DNA of 64,000 nt from Roseateles_B sp041906185 (lineage in GTDB: Bacteria > Pseudomonadota > Gammaproteobacteria > Burkholderiales > Burkholderiaceae_C): the NCBI GenBank assembly GCA_041906185.1, contig JAYRJQ010000008.1:62001-126000 (forward strand), in the 5' to 3' direction. Of this stretch, positions 1 through 8,114 are shown in pieces. The notes under the pieces were generated by a model, which did no database searches, was not told the origin of the DNA, and saw only the letters and a list, made by a program, of their open reading frames with translations. Both the position numbers and the translations under genes were made by a program. The first letter of the stretch is position 1; every line of letters starts with the position of its first letter.

Positions 1-1
1 G

Positions 2-127
2 GACCGCCAGCTCGCGATGCCGGTGCTGCTGCTGCCCGCCGTGCAGGTCAATGTGCGCGCCGGCCAGCTGCCCGAGGCCGAGGCCAACGGCGTGCGCTAC
101 CTCAAGATCCCCCTGAACGCGCTGTGA
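2..127 (+). CDS. C-terminal end of an unidentified protein (partial)
   Basis: An open frame runs in from the left edge and stops at 125-127 with the last residues YLKIPLNAL. Only 41 residues are visible, so no family can be named. Its stop codon overlaps the GTG start of the SulP gene, which suggests that the two are co-transcribed and translationally coupled. The codon use (G/C at third positions) matches the neighbouring genes. Confidence 0.5.
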   Translation, partial: DRQLAMPVLLLPAVQVNVRAGQLPEAEANGVRYLKIPLNAL

Positions 128-1785
128 ACGTCCTGACGGCGCTGCGCGCCTATGCCCGGGGCCCCTGGCTGGACGACCTGGTCGCCGCGGCCGTGGTCAG
201 CGTGCTCCTGATCCCGCAGAGCCTCGCCTACGCCCTGCTCGCCGGCCTGCCCGCCGAGGCCGGCCTCTATGCCAGCCTGCTGCCGCTGCTCGCCTATGCG
301 CTGTTCGGCTCCAGTCCCTATCTGGGCGTCGGGCCCGTGGCCATCGTGGCGCTGATGGTGGCGCAGACCACCGCTGCCGCGCCCGCCGGCTACAGCCCGG
401 GGCAGGTGGCCATGGTGCTGGCCGCCGAGACCGGCCTGCTGATGGCCGTGGCGGCCGCGCTGCGGCTGGACGCGCTCGCGGCGCTGATGAGCGTGCCGGT
501 GCTGCACGGCTTCGAGACCGGCGCCACGCTGGCCATCGCCATGAGCCAGCTGCCTGCTTTGCTAGGCAGCCCGGCGCAGGGCTCCGAGCTGCCGGCGGTG
601 CTGGCCAGCGCGGCCGGCAGCGGCTGGGCCTGGCACGCCCCCACGCTGGGATTCGGCCTGGCCGCCGTCGTCCTGCTCCTGCTGGGCCGGCGCCTGATGA
701 AGGGGCTGTGGGCCCGCCTGGCGCCGCTGCTGGTGCTGCTGCTGACGCTGGGCGCCGCCTGGCTGCTGCAGGCCCAGGGCCAGGGCGTGCGCCTGATCGG
801 GACGCTGCCGCCGCTGCACCTGCACCTGATTGCGCCGCCGCTGGACGCCGCCCTGTGGCTGGCGCTGCTGCCCGGCGCCCTGCTGATCGCGCTGATCTCC
901 TATGTCAGCAGCCTCGTCGTCGCCGAGGCCCTGGCCCGGCGCCGGGGCGAGCGCGTCGATGCCCGCCGCGAGCTGACGGGCCTGGCCGCGGCCAATGTCG
1001 CGGCGGCCTTCAGCGCCGGCTTGCCCGTCGCCGGCAGCTTCTCGCGCAGCGCGCTGCTCTACGACGCCGGCAGCCGGACCCGCATGAGCAGCGTCATGGC
1101 CGCGGTGCTCATGGGTGCCGCCGCCCTGAGCCTCGCGCCGGCGCTGGCGTGGCTGCCGCGCAGCGTGCTGGCGGCCACCATCCTTGTCGCGGTGCTGTCC
1201 GGTCTGCAGTGGCGGCCCTATGTGGAGGCCTGGCGCTACGCCCGGGCCGAGAGCCTGCTGATGCTCGCCGTGACGCTGCTGGTGCTGAACGTCAGCGTGG
1301 CGGCGGCCCTGGGGCTCGGGGTGCTCGGCTCCATCGCCCTGCTGCTGCAGCGCACGGCCCGCCCGCACGTCGCCCTCGTGGGCCGCGTGCGGGGCACGGA
1401 GCACTACCGCAACGTCGACCGCCACGACGTCGAGTGCCTGCCCGAGGTGCTGGGCCTGCGCATCGACGAGAGCCTGCTCTTCACCAATGCGCGCAGCCTG
1501 GCGGACGTCGTCCAGGCCCAGCTCGCCCAGCATCCCGGCACGCGGCGCGTGGTGCTGCAGATGTCCCCGGTGAACGGCATCGACTACAGCGGCCTGGAGG
1601 CCCTGCGCGAGCTGCACGACGGCCTCGCACGCCAGGGCCTGCGGCTCGACCTCAGCGAGCTCAAGGGTCCGGTGCTGGACCGCCTGCGGGCCGCGCAGTG
1701 GGAGCGGTGGTTCCGGGGCCGCGTCCACCTCAGCCACCACCAGGGCATGACGGCCGACCAGGCTGAGGACTGGATCAGCCCCTGA
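124..1785 (+). CDS. SulP family inorganic anion transporter with C-terminal STAS domain
   Basis: This is a predicted inner-membrane transporter of about 553 residues, the usual length for bacterial SulP proteins. It has the family signature IPQSLAYA at residues 30-37, followed by about ten to twelve hydrophobic segments. A soluble STAS-like domain runs from about residue 420 to 530, starting after the RGTEHYRNV stretch that is typical of the SulP linker. SulP proteins carry sulfate, bicarbonate or dicarboxylates, and the substrate cannot be told from sequence. The start is a GTG overlapping the stop of the upstream partial gene, so it is probably the distal gene of an operon that begins outside the window. 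The next gene is convergent. Confidence 0.9.
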   Translation: MNVLTALRAYARGPWLDDLVAAAVVSVLLIPQSLAYALLAGLPAEAGLYASLLPLLAYALFGSSPYLGVGPVAIVALMVAQTTAAAPAGYSPGQVAMVLAAETGLLMAVAAALRLDALAALMSVPVLHGFETGATLAIAMSQLPALLGSPAQGSELPAVLASAAGSGWAWHAPTLGFGLAAVVLLLLGRRLMKGLWARLAPLLVLLLTLGAAWLLQAQGQGVRLIGTLPPLHLHLIAPPLDAALWLALLPGALLIALISYVSSLVVAEALARRRGERVDARRELTGLAAANVAAAFSAGLPVAGSFSRSALLYDAGSRTRMSSVMAAVLMGAAALSLAPALAWLPRSVLAATILVAVLSGLQWRPYVEAWRYARAESLLMLAVTLLVLNVSVAAALGLGVLGSIALLLQRTARPHVALVGRVRGTEHYRNVDRHDVECLPEVLGLRIDESLLFTNARSLADVVQAQLAQHPGTRRVVLQMSPVNGIDYSGLEALRELHDGLARQGLRLDLSELKGPVLDRLRAAQWERWFRGRVHLSHHQGMTADQAEDWISP

Positions 1786-1828
1786 GCCACCAGCTCACAA
1801 AAGGGGAACGTGGGAGGGTGGGGCCGCG

Positions 1829-2488
1829 TCAGCGCGTCTCGTCGAGGGCCAGGCGCAGGCCGAACAGCAGGAAGAGCATGCCGATGCTCCGGTTCAGCGC
1901 CGTCACCCAGGACGCCGGCACGCGGACGCGGCGGCTGGCGCCGGCCGTGAAGGCGGCGAGGCTCAGGCACCACAGCATGCCGTTGAGGTCGAAGACGAGG
2001 CCCAGCACCAGGAAGGCCAGCCCCTTGTGGGAGGCGTCCGCGCTGATGAACTGCGGCACGAAGGCCAAGAAGAAGAGCGCCACCTTGGGGTTGAGCACAT
2101 TGGTCAGCAGCCCCTGGCGGAAGACCGCCCACAGCGGCAGCGGCGGGACGCTCGCGGCCGGTGCGTCGGCGGCCGGACCGGCGCCGCGGCGGCGCTGCCA
2201 CAGCATGCCCAGGCCCAGCCACACCAGGTAGGCCGCTCCCACCAGCTTGATCACGACAAAGGCCGTGGCCGAGGCCGCCAGCAGCGCCGAGAGCCCCACG
2301 GCCCCCGCCATCACGTGCACCAGCGTGCCCGCGCCGATGCCCAGGGCCGCGGCGGCACCGGCCCGCCAGCCGTGGCTGGCACTGCGGCTCATGATCAGCA
2401 GCGAGTCCGGCCCGGGCGTGATGTTGAGCAGCAGGCCGGAGACGATGAACAGACCCAGATCGTGAATGCCAAGGCTGGATGCAAGCAT
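1829..2488 (-). CDS. LysE/RhtB family amino-acid exporter
   Basis: A 219-residue integral membrane protein with the LysE family hallmark NITPGPDSL near residue 22 and six predicted hydrophobic segments. The NPK motif in LLTNVLNPKVALFF at mid-protein is also typical. These proteins export amino acids such as lysine, threonine or homoserine lactones, and the substrate here is unknown. The ATG at 2488 was chosen over longer in-frame extensions because AGGAG lies about 8 nt upstream and the protein then starts where the family does. It is convergent with the SulP gene and divergent from the large sensor kinase. Confidence 0.88.
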   Translation of the reverse strand: MLASSLGIHDLGLFIVSGLLLNITPGPDSLLIMSRSASHGWRAGAAAALGIGAGTLVHVMAGAVGLSALLAASATAFVVIKLVGAAYLVWLGLGMLWQRRRGAGPAADAPAASVPPLPLWAVFRQGLLTNVLNPKVALFFLAFVPQFISADASHKGLAFLVLGLVFDLNGMLWCLSLAAFTAGASRRVRVPASWVTALNRSIGMLFLLFGLRLALDETR

Positions 2489-2621
2489 GGGGAGCTCCTG
2501 TAGGCCGCCAGCATAGCCTGCCGGGCCGCATCGGCGCGTCGGGGGGACACGGTGTTGCGCCCGCTGGTCAGCGGCGCGGGCATTCGTTACCCTCAGGGCT
2601 GCTCTCTGCAGGGGTTGGCTT

Positions 2622-5600
2622 GTGGTTTCATGGCTTCGGCTAGTGCATCGGACAGCAGCCAGGCTGGCCCTGATCGCCGGGCTCTGCGCGGGTGCGGCCC
2701 TGATGTCCGCCCCGGGCCGTGCGGCCTCGCTCCAGGCCTTGCCCTTCACCGCGCTGAACTCCGGCAGCGGCCTGCCCAGCGACGCCGTGATGGTCAGCCT
2801 GCAGGACCGCCGCGGCTTCGTGTGGCTCGGCACCACGAGCGGGCTCGCCCGCTACGACGGCCGCCACGTGCAGGTGTTCCCCGCCCGGCCGGAGCAGCCC
2901 GACGCCCTCAGCCACCCCTTCATCCACGCGCTCCTGGACGATGGGCAGGGCACGCTGTGGGTCGGCACGAGCGACGGCGTCGACCGCCTCGCCCTCGCCA
3001 CCGAGAAGGTCCGCCGCGTGGCGCTGCCCCCCGGGCTGGCGCTGCAGCAGCGCCGCGCGGTGGGCCTCGCGCCACGCACGGGCTCGCAGCTGTGGGTGGG
3101 CCTCGCGGCGGGCCTGCACCTGCTGGACCGCCAGAGCGAGCAGTTCACACGCTGGGAGCCGCCGGCCGAGCTGGCGCTGGCGGATGAGCGGCTGCGCGCC
3201 TTCAGCGCCGACGGGCAGGGCGGCGTGTGGTTCGCGCAGGGCGACTGGGTCCTGCATGTGGATGCGCAGGGTCAGCTGCGCCAGCGCCTGCGCGTGAGCG
3301 CCCACCCCTCGGCCGCCGGCCGCGCGCCGGCCCAGCTGCTCGTGCGCAGTCTGCTGGTGGACCCGGGCGGCCGCCTGTGGGTCGGGATGAGCGGCGGCCT
3401 GCAGGTCTGGACCCTCGACCCGGACGGCCTCGGCGTGCGCGCGGACACCATGCTGTCGGCGCTGCCCGTGCCGCGCACCACGGTTTTCGCGCTCGTGCAG
3501 GACCGCGAGGGCGGCGTGTGGATCGGCCTGGGCGACCACCAGGGCCTGCTGCAGTGGCGGGACGACGGCCAGGGCCTGCGCCGCTACCGCCACCAGCCCG
3601 CCGTGCCCGACAGCCTGGCCTCCGACAGCGTGGCCTCGCTGATGATCGACCGCGACGGCGTGCTGTGGGTCGGCAGCTGGGGCAAGGGCCTGAGCCTCGC
3701 GGACCTGCGCTCCGGCGGCTTCCTGCGCTACCACCACGTGCCCGGGGACGAGCGCAGCCTCAGCGGCGACTCGCCCATGGCCTTCGCGCCGGACGACGCC
3801 GAGCACCTGTGGGTGGGCATCTACGGCGGCGGGCTCAACCGGCTGCACCTCGCCAGCGGCGACACGGAGCGCATTCCCGATGCCCAGCTGCCGCTGCGCA
3901 ACATCAAGACCCTGCTGCGGGACCGTGACGGCCAGCTGTGGGCCGGCGGGGACGGCGGCCTGATGCGCTTCGACCCGCGCCAGCGCCGCAGCCAGACCGT
4001 GCCCCTGCAGGCCGCCACGCCGTCGGCGGCCTCCATCAGCGCGCTGGTGCAGGACCGCCAGGGCCGCGTCTGGGCCAGCAGCGCCAGCGGGCTCTACCGC
4101 ATCGAGAGCGGCGGCCAGCGCGTGCAGCGCTACGGCGCCCGCCCCGGCGTCGAGCATGCGCTGCAGCACGACACCATCGACTGCCTGCTGGAGGACCGCG
4201 AGGGCCGGCTGTGGGTGGGCACCAAGGGCGGGCTCTACCTCTACCGCCCGGACACCGACGACTTCGACTTCGTGCTCACCGCCGACCGCGTGCTGACCCA
4301 GCCGCAGAAGCTGGCGGTGCACGCGCTGCGCCAGGACGTGCGGGGACGCCTGTGGCTGGCGGGCAACCAGGGAGTCTTCGAGCTGCGCCAGGACGCCGAC
4401 GGCTGGCATCTGCGGGACTGGTCCGGAACGCCCGGCCTCGGCCGGGGCTCCTACGACGCGATGCAGGACACGCTGGACGGCGAGATCTGGCTGGGCGCCG
4501 ACGACGGCCTGGTGCAGCTGGTGCCGGACCAGCAGCGCGCGCGCCGCTACCCGGGGCGCTCGCGCTTCGGCGGCGGCGTCAACTTCGGGGCGGCGGCGCG
4601 CGGCCCGGACGGCAGCCTCTTCTTCGGCAGCACGGGCATCATCCGCTTCCACCCGAGCCAGCTGCGCGACAACCCCCAGGCGCCCGTCGTGGTGCTGTCG
4701 GACCTGCGGCTGCACAACCAGAGCCTGCTGCCCGACGCGGCGGCGGCGCGCAGCGCGCAGCGCGTCGGCTCCAGCGCCAGCGTCAGCCTGCGCGATGTCG
4801 GCATCACCGGCCCGCTGCATGCCGCGCGGCGCATGCAGCTGGGGCACGAGGAGGCCATGGTCAGCTTCGAGCTCTCGGCGCTGCACTTCGCGGACCCACG
4901 GCGCAACCGCTACGCCTGGCTGCTCGAGGGTTTCGACCGCGACTGGATCCAGGGCCGGGGCGAGCAGGCCATGGCCACCTACACCAACCTCGACCCGGGG
5001 CACTACCGCCTCGTCGGCCGTGCGGCCAACCCGGACGGCGTGTGGAGCGAGCAGCAGACGCTGATCGAGATCGAGGTCCTGCCGCCGTTCTGGCGCACGT
5101 GGTGGTGGCGCAGCGGCGTGCTGCTCGCCGTACTGGCGATGATGGCCTGGGCCTACCGCTGGCGCACGGCCGCCCTGCACGCGGCCCGGCTGACGCTGGA
5201 GGCCAAGGTGGCCGAGCGCACGGCGGAGGTGGTCGAGCAGGGCCGGCAGCTGCAGATCGAGAAGCACCAGGCCGAGGCCCAGCGCGAGGCCGCCGAGAAG
5301 GCGCGGCGCAGCATCACGCTGCTCAGCGAGATCGGTCGGGACATCACCGCCACGCGCGACCTCCCGACCATCCAGCAGACGCTCTACGCCCACGTCAGCG
5401 AGCTGATGAACGCGAGCGTGTTCGGCGTCGGGCGGGTGAACTGGGAGGCGGGCGTCATCGACTTCGAGTTCGTCATGCAGGACGGCCAGCCCTTCATGCC
5501 CTACCAGCGCAGCCTCTCGGCCCTGGAGCAGCCCTCGGTGCAGTGCGTGCTCGAGACCCGCGAGCTGATGATCGACGAGTTCGCCCAGGACATCCGCCGC

Positions 5601-6683
5601 CTGGACCAGCACGTGCGCCAGCGCAGCGGCCAGGACGAGGCCCGCCTGGCCGACGGGCGCCCGGTCGCGGAGGCGCGCTCCGGCATCTACGTGCCCATGC
5701 AGCTCAAGGGCCGCGTGATGGGCGTGATCGCCGTGCTCAGCGGCGTGCCCAAGGCCTTCGGTGTGGCCGACCTCGACATCCTGCGCACCCTGGGCGCCTA
5801 CGCCGCCGTCGCCTACGACAACGCCGAGGCCTACCGCCGCCTGCAGCTGGCGCAGGAGCGCCTGGTCGAGCAGGAGAAGCTGGCGGCGCTGGGGGCGCTC
5901 GTCGCGGGTGTGGCGCACGAGCTCAACACGCCCATCGGCAACAGCCTGCTGATGGCCAGCACGCTGCGCGACGCGAGCCGGGACTTCCTGCAGCGCGCCC
6001 AGGGCGGCAGCCTGCGGCGCAGCGAGCTGCAGACCTTCTGCGAGGGCAGCGAGGCCTCGACCACGCTGCTGCTGCGCAGCCTGGAGCAGGCCGCCAATCT
6101 GATCGCCAGCTTCAAGCAGCTGGCCGTCGACCAGACCTCGGACCAGCGCCGCCGCTTCGACCTCGCGCAGACGGCCGAGGAGGTGGTGATGACGCTCTCC
6201 AGCCGCATCCGCCGCGAGGAGCACGAGATGAGCCTGGAGCTGCAGCCGGGCCTGGTGCTGGACAGCTTCCCCGGACCGCTGGGCCAGGTCATCAGCAACC
6301 TGGTGCTCAACGCCATGCTGCACGGCTTCGCGGGCCGCAAGGGCGGGCGCATGCGGCTGACGGCCCAGGCCCAGGGCGCGGACCATGTGCTGGTCGAGTT
6401 CACTGACAACGGCGGAGGCATCCCGCCCGAGCACCTGCGCCGCATCTTCGAGCCCTTCTTCACGACCCGGCTGGGCCAGGGTGGCTCGGGGCTCGGGCTG
6501 CACATCTGCTACAACATCATCCACACACTGCTGGGGGGCAGCATCCGCGTCCAGAGCGTGATGGGCGAGGGCACGCGCTTCGTCATCGAGCTGCCCCGCG
6601 TCGCCCCCGCCGAAGGCGCCGAAGTCCCGCTGCGCCCGCCCGCGCCGCCCGAGGATGGGTGGGAGCAGGGCGGCGGCGTCTGA
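2622..6683 (+). CDS. Giant periplasmic beta-propeller sensor histidine kinase
   Basis: A 1353-residue membrane sensor kinase. A signal-like hydrophobic stretch (about residues 10-35) is followed by many Reg_prop propeller repeats of the type (D)G.LW(V/I)G up to about residue 690, then a Y_Y_Y domain at about 740-815. A single membrane helix follows at about 827-845, then a coiled coil, a GAF-like domain at about 900-1075 and a HisKA box with H1099 in VAHELNTP. The HATPase has its N box (NLVLNAMLHG), DNGGGIP and GGSGLGL. It lacks the receiver and AraC domains found in Bacteroidetes hybrid kinases, and no response regulator gene lies beside it, so its partner must be elsewhere. The GTG at 2622 places the signal segment correctly. 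The ligand is unknown. Confidence 0.9.
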   Translation: MVSWLRLVHRTAARLALIAGLCAGAALMSAPGRAASLQALPFTALNSGSGLPSDAVMVSLQDRRGFVWLGTTSGLARYDGRHVQVFPARPEQPDALSHPFIHALLDDGQGTLWVGTSDGVDRLALATEKVRRVALPPGLALQQRRAVGLAPRTGSQLWVGLAAGLHLLDRQSEQFTRWEPPAELALADERLRAFSADGQGGVWFAQGDWVLHVDAQGQLRQRLRVSAHPSAAGRAPAQLLVRSLLVDPGGRLWVGMSGGLQVWTLDPDGLGVRADTMLSALPVPRTTVFALVQDREGGVWIGLGDHQGLLQWRDDGQGLRRYRHQPAVPDSLASDSVASLMIDRDGVLWVGSWGKGLSLADLRSGGFLRYHHVPGDERSLSGDSPMAFAPDDAEHLWVGIYGGGLNRLHLASGDTERIPDAQLPLRNIKTLLRDRDGQLWAGGDGGLMRFDPRQRRSQTVPLQAATPSAASISALVQDRQGRVWASSASGLYRIESGGQRVQRYGARPGVEHALQHDTIDCLLEDREGRLWVGTKGGLYLYRPDTDDFDFVLTADRVLTQPQKLAVHALRQDVRGRLWLAGNQGVFELRQDADGWHLRDWSGTPGLGRGSYDAMQDTLDGEIWLGADDGLVQLVPDQQRARRYPGRSRFGGGVNFGAAARGPDGSLFFGSTGIIRFHPSQLRDNPQAPVVVLSDLRLHNQSLLPDAAAARSAQRVGSSASVSLRDVGITGPLHAARRMQLGHEEAMVSFELSALHFADPRRNRYAWLLEGFDRDWIQGRGEQAMATYTNLDPGHYRLVGRAANPDGVWSEQQTLIEIEVLPPFWRTWWWRSGVLLAVLAMMAWAYRWRTAALHAARLTLEAKVAERTAEVVEQGRQLQIEKHQAEAQREAAEKARRSITLLSEIGRDITATRDLPTIQQTLYAHVSELMNASVFGVGRVNWEAGVIDFEFVMQDGQPFMPYQRSLSALEQPSVQCVLETRELMIDEFAQDIRRLDQHVRQRSGQDEARLADGRPVAEARSGIYVPMQLKGRVMGVIAVLSGVPKAFGVADLDILRTLGAYAAVAYDNAEAYRRLQLAQERLVEQEKLAALGALVAGVAHELNTPIGNSLLMASTLRDASRDFLQRAQGGSLRRSELQTFCEGSEASTTLLLRSLEQAANLIASFKQLAVDQTSDQRRRFDLAQTAEEVVMTLSSRIRREEHEMSLELQPGLVLDSFPGPLGQVISNLVLNAMLHGFAGRKGGRMRLTAQAQGADHVLVEFTDNGGGIPPEHLRRIFEPFFTTRLGQGGSGLGLHICYNIIHTLLGGSIRVQSVMGEGTRFVIELPRVAPAEGAEVPLRPPAPPEDGWEQGGGV

Positions 6684-6698
6684 GCCCCGTCGATCACC

Positions 6699-7289
6699 AT
6701 GGCCTCGTCCGCATTGCCCCCCACCACGCCTGCATCGCCGGTCCGCTACCCGCTGGAGGGCGGCTGCGACTGCCGCGCCGTGCGCTACCGCGTGCTCGGG
6801 GCGCCGCTGTTCGTGCACTGCTGCCACTGCCGCTGGTGCCAGCGCGAGAGCGGCAGCGCCTTCGCGCTCAATGCCCTGCTGGAGGCGGAGCGCGTCGAGA
6901 CGCTCGGCATCGAGCCGGACCTCGTCGCGACGCCTTCGGAGAGCGGCGCCGGCCAGCAGATCGCCCGCTGCCCGCACTGCCGCATCGCCGTATGGAGCCA
7001 CTATGCCGGCGCCGGCCCGCTGCTGAAGTTCCTGCGCGTGGGGACGCTCGACGACCCAGACGCGATGCCGCCCGACATCCACATCTTCACGGCCAGCAAG
7101 CAGCCCTGGGTGCTGCTGCCGCCCGGGGCGCTCGCCGTCCCCGAGTACTATGACCGCGCCCGGCACTGGCCCCCCGACAGCCTGGCCCGCGCTGCGCTGC
7201 TGCTGCCGCGCATCCAGGCCTACCAGGCCGCCCTGTGCGGCCAGGCCGACCTTCCGGATTCAAGCGATGCCCCTGCCAACCCCGACTAG
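6699..7289 (+). CDS. GFA/CENP-V family zinc-binding protein
   Basis: A 196-residue protein with the cysteine pattern of the GFA family: GGCDCRAVRY near residue 22, CCHCRWCQR near residue 42 and a late CPHC pair. The family is named after a glutathione-dependent formaldehyde-activating enzyme, but most members have no proven activity, so only zinc binding is safe to infer. It starts 15 nt after the sensor kinase stop and overlaps the start of the next gene, suggesting one transcript. A second, unrelated GFA protein lies at 24.1 kb. Confidence 0.8.
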   Translation: MASSALPPTTPASPVRYPLEGGCDCRAVRYRVLGAPLFVHCCHCRWCQRESGSAFALNALLEAERVETLGIEPDLVATPSESGAGQQIARCPHCRIAVWSHYAGAGPLLKFLRVGTLDDPDAMPPDIHIFTASKQPWVLLPPGALAVPEYYDRARHWPPDSLARAALLLPRIQAYQAALCGQADLPDSSDAPANPD

Positions 7290-7800
7290 CTCGCCGCTGG
7301 CGGCCCTCTTCCTCACCACCGTCGCGCTGGCGGCGGCCGGCCCGGCACAGGCCCACCCGCCGGCCGGCGCGCTCGGCCTGCTGCCCCTCTACGCCGAGCA
7401 GATGCTCAGCGCCGCGGCCTCGGCCTGCGCGGTGCGCGCGCCTGCCTCGGGCGAGGCCCTGAGCGCGCTGCTGCGCCAGCTCCAGACCCGCGAACGCGCC
7501 GTGCTGGCCCGCGCCAGCCAGACCGCCGAGACGCTGGAACGGGACGCGCTGGCGCAGGCCGTCAACGGCGAGGACGCGGACCGGCGCCAGGCCGCGCTGG
7601 AGGTGCTGATGGAGGTCCAGGGCCAGAAGATGGGCAGTGGCCAGCTGGTGCTGCAGGCCCTCGCGCAGGCGACGGACCGGCAGGCCGGGGAGCTCTGCGA
7701 GCGGCATCTGGCGCAGATGCGTGCGCCCGGCTGGCTCGAGCGCACGACCGAGGAAGGCCTGACCGGCGCCCAGGCCCTGCGCCGCCAGATGGAACGCTGA
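7267..7800 (+). CDS. Predicted secreted protein of unknown function
   Basis: A 177-residue protein starting at the ATG at 7267, overlapping the end of the GFA gene by 23 nt. Residues 1-30 form a signal peptide (hydrophobic SPLAALFLTTVALAAAG, then AQAH as a likely cleavage site). The mature part is alanine-, glutamine- and leucine-rich and probably helical, and I recognise no domain. The longer open frame starting at 7150 was rejected because it would bury the signal peptide. The next gene begins 12 nt downstream. Confidence 0.65.
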   Translation: MPLPTPTSSPLAALFLTTVALAAAGPAQAHPPAGALGLLPLYAEQMLSAAASACAVRAPASGEALSALLRQLQTRERAVLARASQTAETLERDALAQAVNGEDADRRQAALEVLMEVQGQKMGSGQLVLQALAQATDRQAGELCERHLAQMRAPGWLERTTEEGLTGAQALRRQMER

Positions 7801-7811
7801 GGAGGCCCGCC

Positions 7812-8102
7812 ATGAATCCCGCCAAGGTGGACCGCCAGCGCCTGCGCCGGCTCACGGACCTGCCCAACATCGGCCCGGCCATGGCCGGCGATCTGCAGCT
7901 GCTGGGCATCCACGAGCCCGCCCAGCTGAAGGGGCGCGACCCCTACCAGCTCTACGAGGCCCTGTGCCAGCGCACCGGCCAGCGCCACGATCCCTGCGTC
8001 ATCGACGTCTTCATCTCCGTCACCCGCTTCATGGACGGCCATGCGCCGCTGCCGTGGTGGGACTTCACCGCGGAGCGCAAGGCGCGCCTCGGGCCCCGCT
8101 GA
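7812..8102 (+). CDS. Small helix-hairpin-helix protein (Cdd1 / 'pathogenicity locus' family)
   Basis: A 96-residue protein with an HhH-like stretch at its start (LRRLTDLPNIGPAMAGDLQLLGI) that resembles the TfoX C-terminal and 'mitomycin resistance/pathogenicity locus' families. HhH motifs bind DNA non-specifically. The C-terminal half holds conserved-looking aromatic and cysteine residues (CVIDVF, PWWDFT). Family members are mostly uncharacterised, so a role is not assigned. A ribosome-binding-like GAGGAGG lies just before the ATG. Confidence 0.7.
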   Translation: MNPAKVDRQRLRRLTDLPNIGPAMAGDLQLLGIHEPAQLKGRDPYQLYEALCQRTGQRHDPCVIDVFISVTRFMDGHAPLPWWDFTAERKARLGPR

Positions 8103-8114
8103 GCCCGCCTGCCC

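Noticed and set aside
2640..7166. A 1508-residue open frame on the minus strand opposite the sensor kinase
   Set aside because: Shadow frame of a GC-rich gene: it is Ala/His/Gln/Arg-rich without domains, while the plus-strand frame has clear propeller and kinase motifs.
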